The notes under the pieces are model-generated. The model was not told the origin of the DNA. It saw nothing but the letters and a program-made list of their open reading frames with translations, and searched no databases. Below, piece by piece: positions 9,098 through 17,592 of a DNA stretch of 64,000 nt. The DNA is from Microterricola viridarii (GTDB lineage Bacteria; Actinomycetota; Actinomycetes; Actinomycetales; Microbacteriaceae). Positions within the stretch are counted from its first letter, which is position 1. Each line of letters opens with the position of its first letter. The DNA lies in the NCBI RefSeq assembly GCF_001542775.1, contig NZ_CP014145.1:2108001-2172000 (forward strand). Reading direction: 5' to 3'. The position numbers and the translations under genes were made by a program.

Positions 9098-10144
9098 CTA
9101 GGAGAAGCGCAGAAGCACCTTGCCGCTGGCGGAGGAGTCGCGCGCGACCTCGAAGGCCTCCAACGCGTCGGCGGCGTCGAACTCGTGCGTGACGACGGGT
9201 CCCACCTGGAGCGATCCGTCGGCCAGCGCGGCGATGACCTCGTCGATCTCGTCGTTGAAGCGGAACGAGCCCACGAGCTCCAGCTCCCGGGTGATCGCCA
9301 GCGAGATCAGTGCGGGCTGCTCGCCGGATGGCAGCAGGCCCACCATGACGACGCGGCCGCCCCGGGTGGTTCCGCGCACGGCCGAGGCGAGGCCCCGGTA
9401 GTTGCCGGAGGTCTCGAAGGCGATGTCGGCCTGCACCGACGCGATGGTGTCGGCATCCGTCGCCACGATCGTGCGCGTCGCGCCGACGGCGGTGGCGATC
9501 TCGAGCGGCTTGTCGAACATGTCGACGGCGATGATCTCGGCGGCGCCCGCGCGCTTCAGTACGGCGACGACGAGCGCGCCGATCGGGCCGCTTCCGACGA
9601 CGAGCACGCGCTTGCCGGCGACGTCCCCGGCGCGCGAGACCGCGTGCCAGGCGACGGCGGCCGGTTCGACGAGGGCGGCCTCACGCAGCGAGAGGCCAGC
9701 CGGCAGTGCGCGGAGCATGCGTGCGGGCAGCACCGCGTACCGGGCGAAGGCGCCCTCGGTGTGCGGGAACCGCGCCGCGCTACCCAAGTAGGTACAGCCG
9801 GGCGAGAGGTTGGGGCTCTCGGCGGGGTAGGGCGAGCCGTCGCCGGCGCCGGGTGTCGCGGGGTGCACGGCGACGTCGGTTCCGGATGCCGGGCCGCTGC
9901 CGTCAGCGGCGGCGACGAGCACGCGGCCGACGACCTCGTGGCCGAGCAGCATCGGCGCCTTGAGGATGGACTCCCCCGCTGCGCCGTGCTGCCAGTAGTG
10001 CAGGTCAGAGCCGCAGATGCCGCCATAGGCGATCTCGACGACGGCCTCGTCGGCGGCGGCGGTCGGCACGGCGACAGACTCGATGCGCATGTCGCCGGCG
10101 GCGTGGGCAACGACGCCCAGGGTTTCGGTGGGGATGGTGCTCAT
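9098..10144 (-). CDS. idnD: L-idonate 5-dehydrogenase (zinc-type alcohol dehydrogenase family)
   Basis: Oxidises L-idonate to 5-ketogluconate with NAD(P)+. The 348-residue medium-chain dehydrogenase has the IdnD-like block YGGICGSDLHYW (catalytic zinc Cys44) and LLGHEVVG (His69, Glu70), and a Rossmann site VLVVGSGPIGALV around residue 170. It departs from E. coli IdnD at the structural zinc lobe (about residues 95-120): the usual four cysteines are missing and only one remains (SPGCTY), so that zinc is probably absent. It ends the operon, 25 bases after idnO. The pairing with a gluconate 5-dehydrogenase and a gluconokinase supports the idonate call over sorbitol dehydrogenase. Confidence 0.87.
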   Translation of the reverse strand: MSTIPTETLGVVAHAAGDMRIESVAVPTAAADEAVVEIAYGGICGSDLHYWQHGAAGESILKAPMLLGHEVVGRVLVAAADGSGPASGTDVAVHPATPGAGDGSPYPAESPNLSPGCTYLGSAARFPHTEGAFARYAVLPARMLRALPAGLSLREAALVEPAAVAWHAVSRAGDVAGKRVLVVGSGPIGALVVAVLKRAGAAEIIAVDMFDKPLEIATAVGATRTIVATDADTIASVQADIAFETSGNYRGLASAVRGTTRGGRVVMVGLLPSGEQPALISLAITRELELVGSFRFNDEIDEVIAALADGSLQVGPVVTHEFDAADALEAFEVARDSSASGKVLLRFS

Positions 10145-10169
10145 GTTTTTCCTCCGCTGCTTCGTGTAG

Positions 10170-10943
10170 CTAAACGACGACCGTCATGCCGCCGTCGATG
10201 AAGACGACCTGACCGTTGACAAAGTTGGATCCTGCCGACGCCAGCCACACCGCGGGACCAACAAGGTCTTCGACCGTGCCCCAACGGTGTGCCGGCGTGC
10301 GGCCCAGGATCCACTCGTTGAAGACGGTGTCGTCGACGAGGTTCTGCGTCATCTCGGTGTGGATGTAACCCGGCGCGATCGCGTTGATCTGCAGGCCGTG
10401 CGACGCCCACTCGGCCGTCATGGCACGGGTGAGGTTGCGGATGCCGCCCTTCGACGCCGTGTACGGCGCGATGGTCGGGCGGGCCAGGTCGGTCTGCACC
10501 GAGGCGACGTTGATGATCTTGCCCGCGCCACGCGGGATCATGTGGCGCGCGGCCTCGCGGCCGACGAGGAATGCGCTGGTCAGGTTGGTGCGCAGCACGC
10601 GCTCCCAGTCTGCGACGTCGAGGTCGAGCATCGGCACGCGGTGCTGCACGCCGGCGTTGTTCACGAGGATGGCGAGCGGGCCGACCTCTGCCTCGATCCA
10701 GTTGATGGCGGATGCCGTGGCGTCGGCGTCCGTGACGTCGAACGCGATCGCGCGCACCCGGTCCTCACCGACCTCGGCGGCCAGGGCCACGCGGGCGGCC
10801 TCGAGCCGCGCCTCATCGAGACCGTTGAGCACCACGGTCGCGCCGGCGGCCGCGAGGCCCTTGGCGATCGCCGAACCGATGCCACGGCTGGAACCCGTGA
10901 CGAGGGCGATCTTGCCCGTCAGGTCGAACATGTTCACTGTCAT
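10170..10943 (-). CDS. idnO: Gluconate 5-dehydrogenase (SDR family)
   Basis: Reduces 5-ketogluconate to gluconate, the second step of L-idonate use. A 257-residue classical short-chain dehydrogenase with the cofactor motif TGSSRGIG (about residues 16-23), NNAGVQHR, and the catalytic Ser..Tyr-x3-Lys in ASVQ..YTASKGG; the C-terminus carries NAIAPGYIHTEMT. The ATG at 10943 has GAGGAG five bases upstream; an internal ATG at 10931 (MFDL) is possible but has no better site. idnD follows at 25 bases and gntP precedes at 89 bases. The ending SNFVNGQVVFIDGGMTVVV is typical of gluconate 5-dehydrogenases. Confidence 0.93.
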   Translation of the reverse strand: MTVNMFDLTGKIALVTGSSRGIGSAIAKGLAAAGATVVLNGLDEARLEAARVALAAEVGEDRVRAIAFDVTDADATASAINWIEAEVGPLAILVNNAGVQHRVPMLDLDVADWERVLRTNLTSAFLVGREAARHMIPRGAGKIINVASVQTDLARPTIAPYTASKGGIRNLTRAMTAEWASHGLQINAIAPGYIHTEMTQNLVDDTVFNEWILGRTPAHRWGTVEDLVGPAVWLASAGSNFVNGQVVFIDGGMTVVV

Positions 10944-10957
10944 AACTCTCCTCGATA

Positions 10958-10972
10958 CTGCTTATTAAGCAG
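10958..10972. promoter_or_regulatory. Perfect palindrome in the gntP-idnO spacer
   Basis: CTGCTTATTAAGCAG is a perfect 7+1+7 palindrome 14 bases before the idnO start codon. It overlaps an AT-rich patch in otherwise GC-rich DNA. It could be a regulator site or a small intercistronic hairpin; no matching site was seen elsewhere in the operon. Confidence 0.4.
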
Positions 10973-11032
10973 AGAGGCGCGAATCACCGAATGCGATCCG
11001 CGCCCCTCTCAACCGCTGTGATGCTGATGTTG

Positions 11033-12436
11033 CTAGAGGGTGCTGGCAATCAGGTAGATGCCGAGCGAGAGGATGAAACCGCAGGTTCCGATCAGGGCCT
11101 GGCCGACGGTCCATGTCTTCAGCGTGGTCTTGGTGTCCATTCCGAAGAACTTGCTCACCAGCCAGAAGCCAGAGTCGTTGACGTGGCCGGCGAACACCGA
11201 ACCAGCCGCGAGGCTGAGCACGATGGCGACGGTCTGCACCGCGTTGAATTCGGGGTTGCCGAGCACGACCGGCTGGATGAGGGCCGCGGCCGTCGTGAGG
11301 GCGACGGTGGCCGACCCCTGGGCGATGCGCACGACGGCGGCGATGACGAAGCCGGCAACGATGACCGGCAGGCCGATGGCGTCGAGCGAGTCGGCGATGG
11401 CGTTGCCGATTCCGCTGGCGCGCAGCACGCCACCGAACATTCCACCGGCACCGGTGATGAGGATGATGGAGCAGATCGGGCCGAGCGCGCTGTCGACGAC
11501 GGTCTCAACGAGCGAGCGCTCCTTCTGCTGGCGCCATCCGAGCAGCCACATGGCCATCAGAACGGTGATCAGCAGGGCGATCGGCACCTCGCCGAATGCG
11601 CGCAGCACCTGCACCCAGGTGTCTTCGAGCGAGACGACGCCGGCGGTGGCCAGCATGTTGAGGCCGGTGTTCAGGAAGATGAGGCCGAGGGGAAGCAGCA
11701 GCAGGAAGACGATGGTGCCGAGCTTCGGGGCCGAGCGGAACTTGTTCTCGATCGAGTCCGCCGGGGCATCCAGGATGGTGGGGACGGGGATGTTGAAGCG
11801 GCGACCGAGGAACTTACCGAAGAGGTAGCCGGCGACGTACCACGTGGGGATCGCGACGAGGAGGCCGAAGATCAGCACGAGTCCGACGTCGGCACCGAGC
11901 AGGCCGGTGGCGGCTACGGGACCCGGGTGCGGCGGCACGAAGATGTGCATGACCGAGAAGGCCGCTGCGGCGGGGAACGCGTAGAGGAGCAGCGAGCCAC
12001 CAAGACGGCGTGCCACCGTGAAGATGATCGGCAGCATCACGACGAGGCCGGCATCGAAGAAGATCGGGAAACCGAACATCAGCGACGCCACCGAGAGCGC
12101 GAGCGGCGCGCGCTTCTCGCCGAACGTCTTGATCAGGGCGTTGGTGAGCACCTCCGCTCCACCACTGACCTCGAGCATGCGGCCGAGCATCGCGCCCAGA
12201 CCCACGAGCAGCGCGACGCTGCCGAGGGTGGAGCTGAAGCCGCTCATGAGCGTCGGAACCAGCCCAGCGGCAGGGATGCCCGTAGCAACCGCGGTCACCA
12301 CGCTGACCACGATCAGCGCCACGAAGGCGTGAATGCGGAACTTCATGATCAATACGAGCAGCAACGCGATCGCGCCGGCTGCGACGAGCAGGAGGCCTGG
12401 CGTACCAAGCGTCCAGTTGAGCTCGAGGTCAGTCAT
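11033..12436 (-). CDS. gntP: GntP-family gluconate/idonate permease
   Basis: A proton-coupled sugar-acid importer of the GntP family, 467 residues, with 12-14 hydrophobic segments. Family-typical stretches are FGFPIFFDAGLVVMLPI, VPPHPGPVAAT and GHVNDSGFWLVSKFFG. The frame is open upstream to 12523, but the ATG at 12436 (MTDLELNWTLG) follows AAAGGAAAAG at good spacing and matches family N-termini. It lies between gntK (119-base spacer) and idnO. The context of both idonate and gluconate enzymes means the substrate may be either acid. Confidence 0.94.
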   Translation of the reverse strand: MTDLELNWTLGTPGLLLVAAGAIALLLVLIMKFRIHAFVALIVVSVVTAVATGIPAAGLVPTLMSGFSSTLGSVALLVGLGAMLGRMLEVSGGAEVLTNALIKTFGEKRAPLALSVASLMFGFPIFFDAGLVVMLPIIFTVARRLGGSLLLYAFPAAAAFSVMHIFVPPHPGPVAATGLLGADVGLVLIFGLLVAIPTWYVAGYLFGKFLGRRFNIPVPTILDAPADSIENKFRSAPKLGTIVFLLLLPLGLIFLNTGLNMLATAGVVSLEDTWVQVLRAFGEVPIALLITVLMAMWLLGWRQQKERSLVETVVDSALGPICSIILITGAGGMFGGVLRASGIGNAIADSLDAIGLPVIVAGFVIAAVVRIAQGSATVALTTAAALIQPVVLGNPEFNAVQTVAIVLSLAAGSVFAGHVNDSGFWLVSKFFGMDTKTTLKTWTVGQALIGTCGFILSLGIYLIASTL

Positions 12437-12509
12437 CGTTGTCTTTTCCTTTTTGTGATGTTGTTGTGCATCAGTGTCGATGCGGTGATACAAGCGCCAC
12501 ACTGCGTTT

Positions 12510-12523
12510 GTGCGGCGCCGCAC
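12510..12523. other. GC-rich perfect palindrome between gntK and gntP
   Basis: GTGCGGCGCCGCAC is fully self-complementary and lies in the 119-base spacer after gntK. It could be a weak attenuator or a processing stem. No U-run follows. Confidence 0.35.
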
Positions 12524-12555
12524 GGTGGCGGGCGCGGCCAGAGGCCGCGCGAGTC

Positions 12556-13113
12556 TTACTGGACCGTTGGGCTGAGGGCGCCGAGCGCGGCCCGGACGAA
12601 ATCAACGATCTCGGTCGGGGTCATGGTCAGGTCGACCGCGATTCCCCGCTCATCGCTTTGCAGCGGCTCCAGGGTGGTGAACTGCGAGTCCAGCAGGCTG
12701 TTCGGCATGTACTCGTGCACGCGGTGGCTCTGACGCTCCGAGATCACGGCGCGTTCGCCAGTCAGGTGCACAAACACGGTGCTCGGTGCGTGTGCCACGA
12801 GCTGGTCGCGGTACTTGCGCTTGAGTGAGGAGCAGGCGACCACGATCGGGTGGCCATCCGCAAGCTCAGCGCCAATGCGCTCGGCGATGATCTCCAGCCA
12901 GGGCGCCCGGTCTTCGTCGTTGAGCGGGTGACCCGCGGCCATCTTCTCTTTGTTGGCCCGAGGGTGAAGGTCGTCACCGTCGATGAACTCGAATCCGAAT
13001 GCGGCACCGAGAGCGGTTCCGATCGTGGACTTCCCCGATCCTGAGACTCCCATCACGATCAACGGAGGCAGGCTCGCGGGGATGTTGCTCCCGTTCACTG
13101 GGCTATTGGGCAC
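12556..13113 (-). CDS. gntK: Gluconokinase
   Basis: Phosphorylates gluconate to 6-phosphogluconate, which Gnd (divergent neighbour) then oxidises. The 185-residue P-loop kinase shows Walker A MGVSGSGKSTIG, then FIDGDDLHPRANKEKMAAG and PLNDEDRAPWL, the gluconokinase signature, plus ACSSLKRKYRD. The start is GTG at 13111-13113, with GAGGAG nine bases upstream. It is the first gene of the gntK-gntP-idnO-idnD unit, whose promoter must lie in 13114-13394, an AT-rich spacer with a strong palindrome. Confidence 0.96.
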   Translation of the reverse strand: MPNSPVNGSNIPASLPPLIVMGVSGSGKSTIGTALGAAFGFEFIDGDDLHPRANKEKMAAGHPLNDEDRAPWLEIIAERIGAELADGHPIVVACSSLKRKYRDQLVAHAPSTVFVHLTGERAVISERQSHRVHEYMPNSLLDSQFTTLEPLQSDERGIAVDLTMTPTEIVDFVRAALGALSPTVQ

Positions 13114-13166
13114 GGCGATGAACTCCTCAGACGCTTCATTACATCTGACTCTTTACCGTTACCGGA

Positions 13167-13187
13167 GTTATAAATCAGATTTATTAC
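13167..13187. promoter_or_regulatory. Candidate operator: 15-bp perfect palindrome in the gntK-gnd intergenic region
   Basis: ATAAATCAGATTTAT (13170-13184) is a perfect 7+1+7 palindrome, and the flanks extend it to GT-N-palindrome-N-AC. It stands out as very AT-rich DNA in a genome of this composition. It lies 54 bases before gntK and about 208 bases before gnd. A partial second copy, reading TCAGATGTAATG on the minus strand, lies at about 13136-13150. The form fits a dimeric GntR/FadR-type operator shared by the divergent genes; the link to the regulator at 8229 is inference. Confidence 0.5.
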
Positions 13188-13394
13188 AAATACGCTAACA
13201 CGCCGATACGGGCTCAGCTCCCACCCATTCGACACTCAAAAAGGCACCAGCGAACAGTCGATCTTTGCCAAGCCTCCCCGTCGATGGAGCCAAACCCGTC
13301 ATGTGCACATCGTGCGGCCAGGCCTTTGCTAGCGTTATCGAAGGGTCGATCACTCTGCCCGGCATTCCACCCAACCGTGTATTGGAGCATCCCC

Positions 13395-14843
13395 ATGTCG
13401 AATTCTCAGGCAAACATCGGCGTGATCGGAATGGCGGTGATGGGCTCCAACCTCGCCCGCAACCTCGCCAGCCGCGAAGGTAACACCGTCGCGATCTACA
13501 ACCGCTCCGCCGAGAAGACGCGTGCCGTCGCCGCCGAGTTCCCGGACGCCGGCTTCGTTGCATCCGAGACCATCGAAGACTTCGCCGCCTCTCTGCAGAA
13601 GCCGCGCACGGCCATCATCATGGTGCAGGCCGGCCGCGCCACCGACGCCGTGATCAACCAGCTCGTCGAGGTCTTCGAACCGGGCGACATCATCGTCGAC
13701 GGCGGCAACGCGCTGTTCACCGACACCATCCGCCGCGAGAAGGCCGTGCGCGAGACCGGCATCAACTTCGTCGGCGCCGGCATCTCCGGCGGCGAAGAGG
13801 GCGCCCTGCTCGGCCCGTCGATCATGCCCGGCGGCAGCGCCTCGGCGTGGGAGACCCTCGGCCCGATCCTCCGCTCGATCGCTGCTGTCGTCGATGGCCG
13901 CCCGTGCGTCACCCACGTCGGCACCGACGGTGCCGGCCACTTCGTCAAGATGATCCACAACGGCATCGAGTACGCCGACATGCAGCTCATCGCCGAGGCC
14001 TACGACCTCATCCGCCGCGGCACCGGCAAGAGCCCGGCCGAGATCGCCGACATCTTCGCCGAGTGGAACACCGGCGAGCTCGAGAGCTACCTCATCGAGA
14101 TCACCGCCGAGGTGCTCCGTCAGACGGATGCCGCCACCGGCGCCCCGCTCGTCGACGTGATCCTCGACCAGGCAGGCGCAAAGGGCACCGGCGCGTGGAC
14201 CGTGCAGACCGCCCTCGACCTCGGCATCCCCGTCTCGGGCATCGCCGAGGCCGTGTTCGCCCGCTCGCTGTCGTCGAAGCCGGCACAGCGCGCCGCGGCA
14301 TCCGCCCTGCCCGGCCCGGACGGCGACTTCACCGTCGCCGACGTCGACGCCTTCGTCGAAGACGTGCGCCTCGCCCTCTACGCCTCGAAGATCATCGCCT
14401 ACTCGCAGGGCTTCGACGCCATCGTCGCCGGTGCAGAGGAGTACAACTGGGACATCAAGAAGGGTGACATCGCCGCCATCTGGCGCGGCGGCTGCATCAT
14501 CCGCGCCCAGTTCCTCAACCGCATCACCGACGCGTACGCCGAGAACCCGGGCCTCGTCGCGCTGGTCACCGCGCCGTACTTCACCGACGCCGTCGCCGGA
14601 GCCCAGTCGGCATGGCGCCGCGTCGTGATCGCCGCCGCCCAGGCCGGCATCCCCTCCCCCGCGTTCTCGTCGTCACTGGCGTACTACGACGGCCTGCGCG
14701 CCGACCGTCTGCCGGCCGCGCTCGTGCAGGGCCAGCGCGACTTCTTCGGTGCGCACACGTACAAGCGCGTCGACCGCGACGGCACCTTCCACACGCTGTG
14801 GTCCGGCGACCGCAGCGAGATCCAGGCCGTCGACACGCACTAA
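13395..14843 (+). CDS. gnd: 6-Phosphogluconate dehydrogenase, decarboxylating (NADP-type)
   Basis: Converts 6-phosphogluconate to ribulose 5-phosphate, CO2 and NADPH. At 482 residues it is the long enzyme. It shows the Rossmann motif GVIGMAVMGSNLARN, NRSAEKT (NADP-binding type), ISGGEEGALLGPSIMPGG and the catalytic HFVKMIHNGIEYADMQ. The C-terminal region ends in RDFFGAHTYKRVDRDGTFH, as in homologues. The ATG at 13395 (MSNSQANIG) has GGAG seven bases upstream and lies after an open frame reaching 13284. Divergent from gntK, it completes the gluconate route. Confidence 0.98.
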   Translation: MSNSQANIGVIGMAVMGSNLARNLASREGNTVAIYNRSAEKTRAVAAEFPDAGFVASETIEDFAASLQKPRTAIIMVQAGRATDAVINQLVEVFEPGDIIVDGGNALFTDTIRREKAVRETGINFVGAGISGGEEGALLGPSIMPGGSASAWETLGPILRSIAAVVDGRPCVTHVGTDGAGHFVKMIHNGIEYADMQLIAEAYDLIRRGTGKSPAEIADIFAEWNTGELESYLIEITAEVLRQTDAATGAPLVDVILDQAGAKGTGAWTVQTALDLGIPVSGIAEAVFARSLSSKPAQRAAASALPGPDGDFTVADVDAFVEDVRLALYASKIIAYSQGFDAIVAGAEEYNWDIKKGDIAAIWRGGCIIRAQFLNRITDAYAENPGLVALVTAPYFTDAVAGAQSAWRRVVIAAAQAGIPSPAFSSSLAYYDGLRADRLPAALVQGQRDFFGAHTYKRVDRDGTFHTLWSGDRSEIQAVDTH

Positions 14844-14873
14844 CACTCACGCCCACCGCATGCGGTGGCAACG

Positions 14874-14904
14874 AAGCGCCGCCCCACCGAGTGGGGCGGC
14901 GCTT
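14874..14904 (+). terminator. Strong intrinsic terminator of gnd
   Basis: AAGCGCCGCCCCAC and GTGGGGCGGCGCTT form a perfect 14-bp stem with a CGA loop, followed by TTC. Just before it, CCACCGCATGCGGTGG (14853-14868) is a second perfect palindrome, so two hairpins stand in tandem. Confidence 0.85.
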
Positions 14905-15007
14905 TCGCATTGCTGCGCGCGGCCTGCCGATCTCGACGGCGGCCCCGCAGCGGCGTAGCATCTCCCGGTAGTCGCCCCAGAGCGGGCGCGCTCAGGAGCA
15001 CACCGCC

Positions 15008-15859
15008 ATGACTTCACGTTCAGAGCACGTCGTGCCCCAGCAGCGCGCGCGCGCCCGACTGGCCCGGCGCAGGGTGAACGGCCTGCTCTCGGCCGCCGCG
15101 CTGCTCGCGCTGGTCGCACTCACGGCATGCGCGCCGAGCAGTGCGCAGGGCGACGGATCCCACTCCTCCACGGGCAAGCCGGGCCCGTCGGGCGAGACGC
15201 CGGCACAGGGCTACCCACTGCACACCAACATCGTCTCGACGACGTTCTGGGTCGGCGAGATCTTCGACCCGAATGCTTCCGACGGCAGCCAGATGATCTC
15301 GACCTACGACAGCCAGTGGTTCCAGCACTACGGCGGATGCGACGGCACGAGCGTGGCCGGAACGTGCGAGACCGAGGCACGCACCGCGGCCAATGACTAC
15401 TTCCCGACCTCGATGACTCCGCTGCTCAACCCCTTCTACCTCGATTTGCCCTTCGACGACGTCAACGACCCCGACGCATTCGCCCGTCGGGCCGAAGTGA
15501 TCCCCTGGGCGAATGCGCCGGAGTACCAGGGCCAAGCCCAGAACAACGAGGTGAGCATGATGCTCAACCGGTGGGTCAAGCTGATCAAGGGTGACCGGGT
15601 CTGCTACGGCCAGATCGCCGATGCGGGGCCCGGCCAGTACAACGACGCCGACTACGTCTTCGGCAGTCAGGACGCCCGCCCGCAAAACCGCAAGTTCAAC
15701 GGTGCGGGCATGGATGTGTCGCCCGCCCTGAACGGCTGCCTCGGCTTCAGCTCCCTGAACGGCGAGGACGACCGGGTCGACTGGCAGTTCGTCGAGGAAG
15801 CAGATGTGCCGCCGGGGCCCTGGCTGCGCCGGGTCTCCCAGGGACACGAGGTGCACTAA
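15008..15859 (+). CDS. Secreted lipoprotein of unknown function
   Basis: I do not recognise a characterised family. The 283-residue product starts with basic residues and a hydrophobic stretch (about 25-40) ending in the lipobox LTAC, so it should be a lipid-anchored extracellular protein. The mature part holds six cysteines. A C-terminal region (about residues 180-275) includes KGDRVCYGQIADAGPG, FNGAGMDVSPALNGCLGF and DWQFVEEADVPPGPW. The 'MDVSPA' element followed by a Trp-Gln-Phe strand faintly resembles double-psi beta-barrel domains; this is a weak guess. It lies between gnd and, convergently, a polysaccharide synthase. Confidence 0.8.
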   Translation: MTSRSEHVVPQQRARARLARRRVNGLLSAAALLALVALTACAPSSAQGDGSHSSTGKPGPSGETPAQGYPLHTNIVSTTFWVGEIFDPNASDGSQMISTYDSQWFQHYGGCDGTSVAGTCETEARTAANDYFPTSMTPLLNPFYLDLPFDDVNDPDAFARRAEVIPWANAPEYQGQAQNNEVSMMLNRWVKLIKGDRVCYGQIADAGPGQYNDADYVFGSQDARPQNRKFNGAGMDVSPALNGCLGFSSLNGEDDRVDWQFVEEADVPPGPWLRRVSQGHEVH

Positions 15860-15863
15860 CCAC

Positions 15864-15890
15864 AGGGCGGCGGCTCGCTCTCACCGCCCT
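15864..15890. terminator. Bidirectional terminator hairpin between convergent genes
   Basis: AGGGCGG and CCGCCCT form a 7-bp stem with a 13-base loop in the 30 bases between the lipoprotein gene and the glycosyltransferase gene, whose stop codon touches its right edge. Confidence 0.5.
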
Positions 15891-17257
15891 CAACCGCCCG
15901 GGCTGGCGACCTCGCCCCGGACGACGTCGAGCCGGCGCTCGGGGCTCACCCACCGGCCATCGCCGTGCATCCTGCGCGATGCCCACAGGGTGCTCAGGCA
16001 AATCCACGCGTCAGCGGCGCGCACAATCGGGAAGAAGACCCCGACCGCCAGGAGCTTCGGTCGCTTGAGCACGATCGCCGCGAAGAGCGTGAGCGCGTAG
16101 TCGGGCAGCACCAACACGAAGAGCACCTGCCACGGGGTGACGATCGCCAGGAGCGAGTCAGACCAGACGACGGCACTGCTCCACACGTGAAGTTGCGGCC
16201 AGATCGCGTTGTCTACCTGCAGCACGGTATTGGGGTTCGAGGCCTGCAGCAGCGCGGCGACGATCGTCGCGGCGAGCAGCGGCAGAAGCAACAGGTAGAC
16301 CATCGCGCTCGTCGTGATGTCGAGGATGTAGAACCCGAGCGCGACCCAGAATTTACGCCAGCGGAATCGATGCTTGCGTGCCGTCTGCCAGAACCCGAGG
16401 CTCCATCGCCGCGTCTGATTCAGGTAGTCCCGGATGGTGCCCGGGTCTTGGGTGTACGCGACCGCGGCCCGGGGGTGGAACTCGATCCGGCCCAGCTGCT
16501 TGGCATGCACCTCGAACGTCATGTTGAAGTCTTCGATCACCAACCCGGGCGGAGCGATGTCGATGTGCCGCAGCACCCGGGTGCGATACATGCTCGCGAA
16601 CCCGGGAACGATGAATATCGCGTTGGCCCGTTTCGCCGCTTGCCCGTATTTCAGGAACAACTGCAGCACAACGTAGAGACGCTCGCGATAGCTGACCAGT
16701 ACTCGACCGAGCCGCGTCGGCGGGGCCGGCTCTGGCAAAGTCCGCACCCGGCCGGCGACGGCGACAACTTCGGGGTCGGAGAACAGCCGGAGACCGGTGT
16801 CGAGATAGTCCGGCGCGAGGTGGGTGTCGGCATCCAGCAGCACCATCACCTTGAACCGTGTGACGATCTGGAAGTGGTCGAGCGCAGCGACCAGGGCGCC
16901 GGCTTTGCCCCTATTCGGGTTCAGATCGAGCACCTGCGCACCCTCTGCCCGTGCGATCGCGACCGTGTCGTCGCTGGAACCGTCGGAAACAACATGAATC
17001 TGCGACAGCGGCACGTGGCCTGCTGCCTGCCTGATCGTTCGCGCAATCACCGCAGACTCGTTGTGCGCGGCAAGCAGGATCGCCACGTCTTCGATTCCGA
17101 TGACGTCCGCACCCTCCCCCTCGCGAGACGGCGCCCCCGGCGCCGCAGCGAGCGGATCGGTTCCGAACTTCTCTGCGGCGAAGCGGAGCAGCCCGACAAT
17201 GATCCAGAAGATGGTGCTCGCGCCGACGAGCAGAACGATGACGATCCCAATGAACAC
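15890..17257 (-). CDS. Membrane glycosyltransferase family 2 (polysaccharide synthase type)
   Basis: An integral-membrane processive-type GT2. After the first membrane helix (about residues 1-24) comes the GT-A domain: ILLAAHNES, VVSDGSSDDT, LLDADTHL (DxD for metal and nucleotide sugar), VIEDFNMTFE, and NQTRRWSLGFW, a QxxRW-type motif typical of cellulose, hyaluronan and PNAG synthases. Four to five C-terminal membrane segments follow. The frame is open to 17311, but GTG at 17257 with GGGAG six bases upstream gives a start directly at the first helix (455 residues). It is divergent from a nucleotide-sugar dehydrogenase and near a secreted deacetylase, which suggests it polymerises and exports a surface glycan. 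The sugar is unknown. Confidence 0.9.
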   Translation of the reverse strand: MFIGIVIVLLVGASTIFWIIVGLLRFAAEKFGTDPLAAAPGAPSREGEGADVIGIEDVAILLAAHNESAVIARTIRQAAGHVPLSQIHVVSDGSSDDTVAIARAEGAQVLDLNPNRGKAGALVAALDHFQIVTRFKVMVLLDADTHLAPDYLDTGLRLFSDPEVVAVAGRVRTLPEPAPPTRLGRVLVSYRERLYVVLQLFLKYGQAAKRANAIFIVPGFASMYRTRVLRHIDIAPPGLVIEDFNMTFEVHAKQLGRIEFHPRAAVAYTQDPGTIRDYLNQTRRWSLGFWQTARKHRFRWRKFWVALGFYILDITTSAMVYLLLLPLLAATIVAALLQASNPNTVLQVDNAIWPQLHVWSSAVVWSDSLLAIVTPWQVLFVLVLPDYALTLFAAIVLKRPKLLAVGVFFPIVRAADAWICLSTLWASRRMHGDGRWVSPERRLDVVRGEVASPGG

Positions 17258-17592
17258 TCGGCACTCCCGCCGCTCTTCCGCCCCCAAATGAGCGCCGCCG
17301 GCCCGTGACACCGCGTGCAGCCCTGCCGGCGCCCGACGGGTGCACCGAGGGTAATTCTGGCGACCACGCTAGCCGCTTTAGCCGTGCGCCACCAGAGCGT
17401 TGCACTGACACAGGAGGGGGCAGTCCCTGAGATTCGCGTGACCCCCATAGTGGGGGTAGTGGAACCCGTGGCCATTTGATTTTTGCGATGTTAGAGTCCC
17501 CTGTAGCAAAGCCGAGGAAACCTCGGCTTCAATGTAAGAAAACTTGTTTGTGATCATCGGGGTGACCACGACCCGCACGACAGGATTTCGGC
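17258..17592. promoter_or_regulatory. Divergent regulatory region of the polysaccharide genes, with two hairpins
   Basis: These 335 bases contain no credible gene. They include a marked drop in GC (about 17478-17560), where promoters are likely. Two stems precede the dehydrogenase: ACCCCC/GGGGGT (17441-17457) and AAGCCGAGG-AAA-CCTCGGCTT (17509-17529). The second resembles a terminator or leader stem but is followed by only a weak T-run. No known riboswitch consensus was recognised. Confidence 0.5.
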
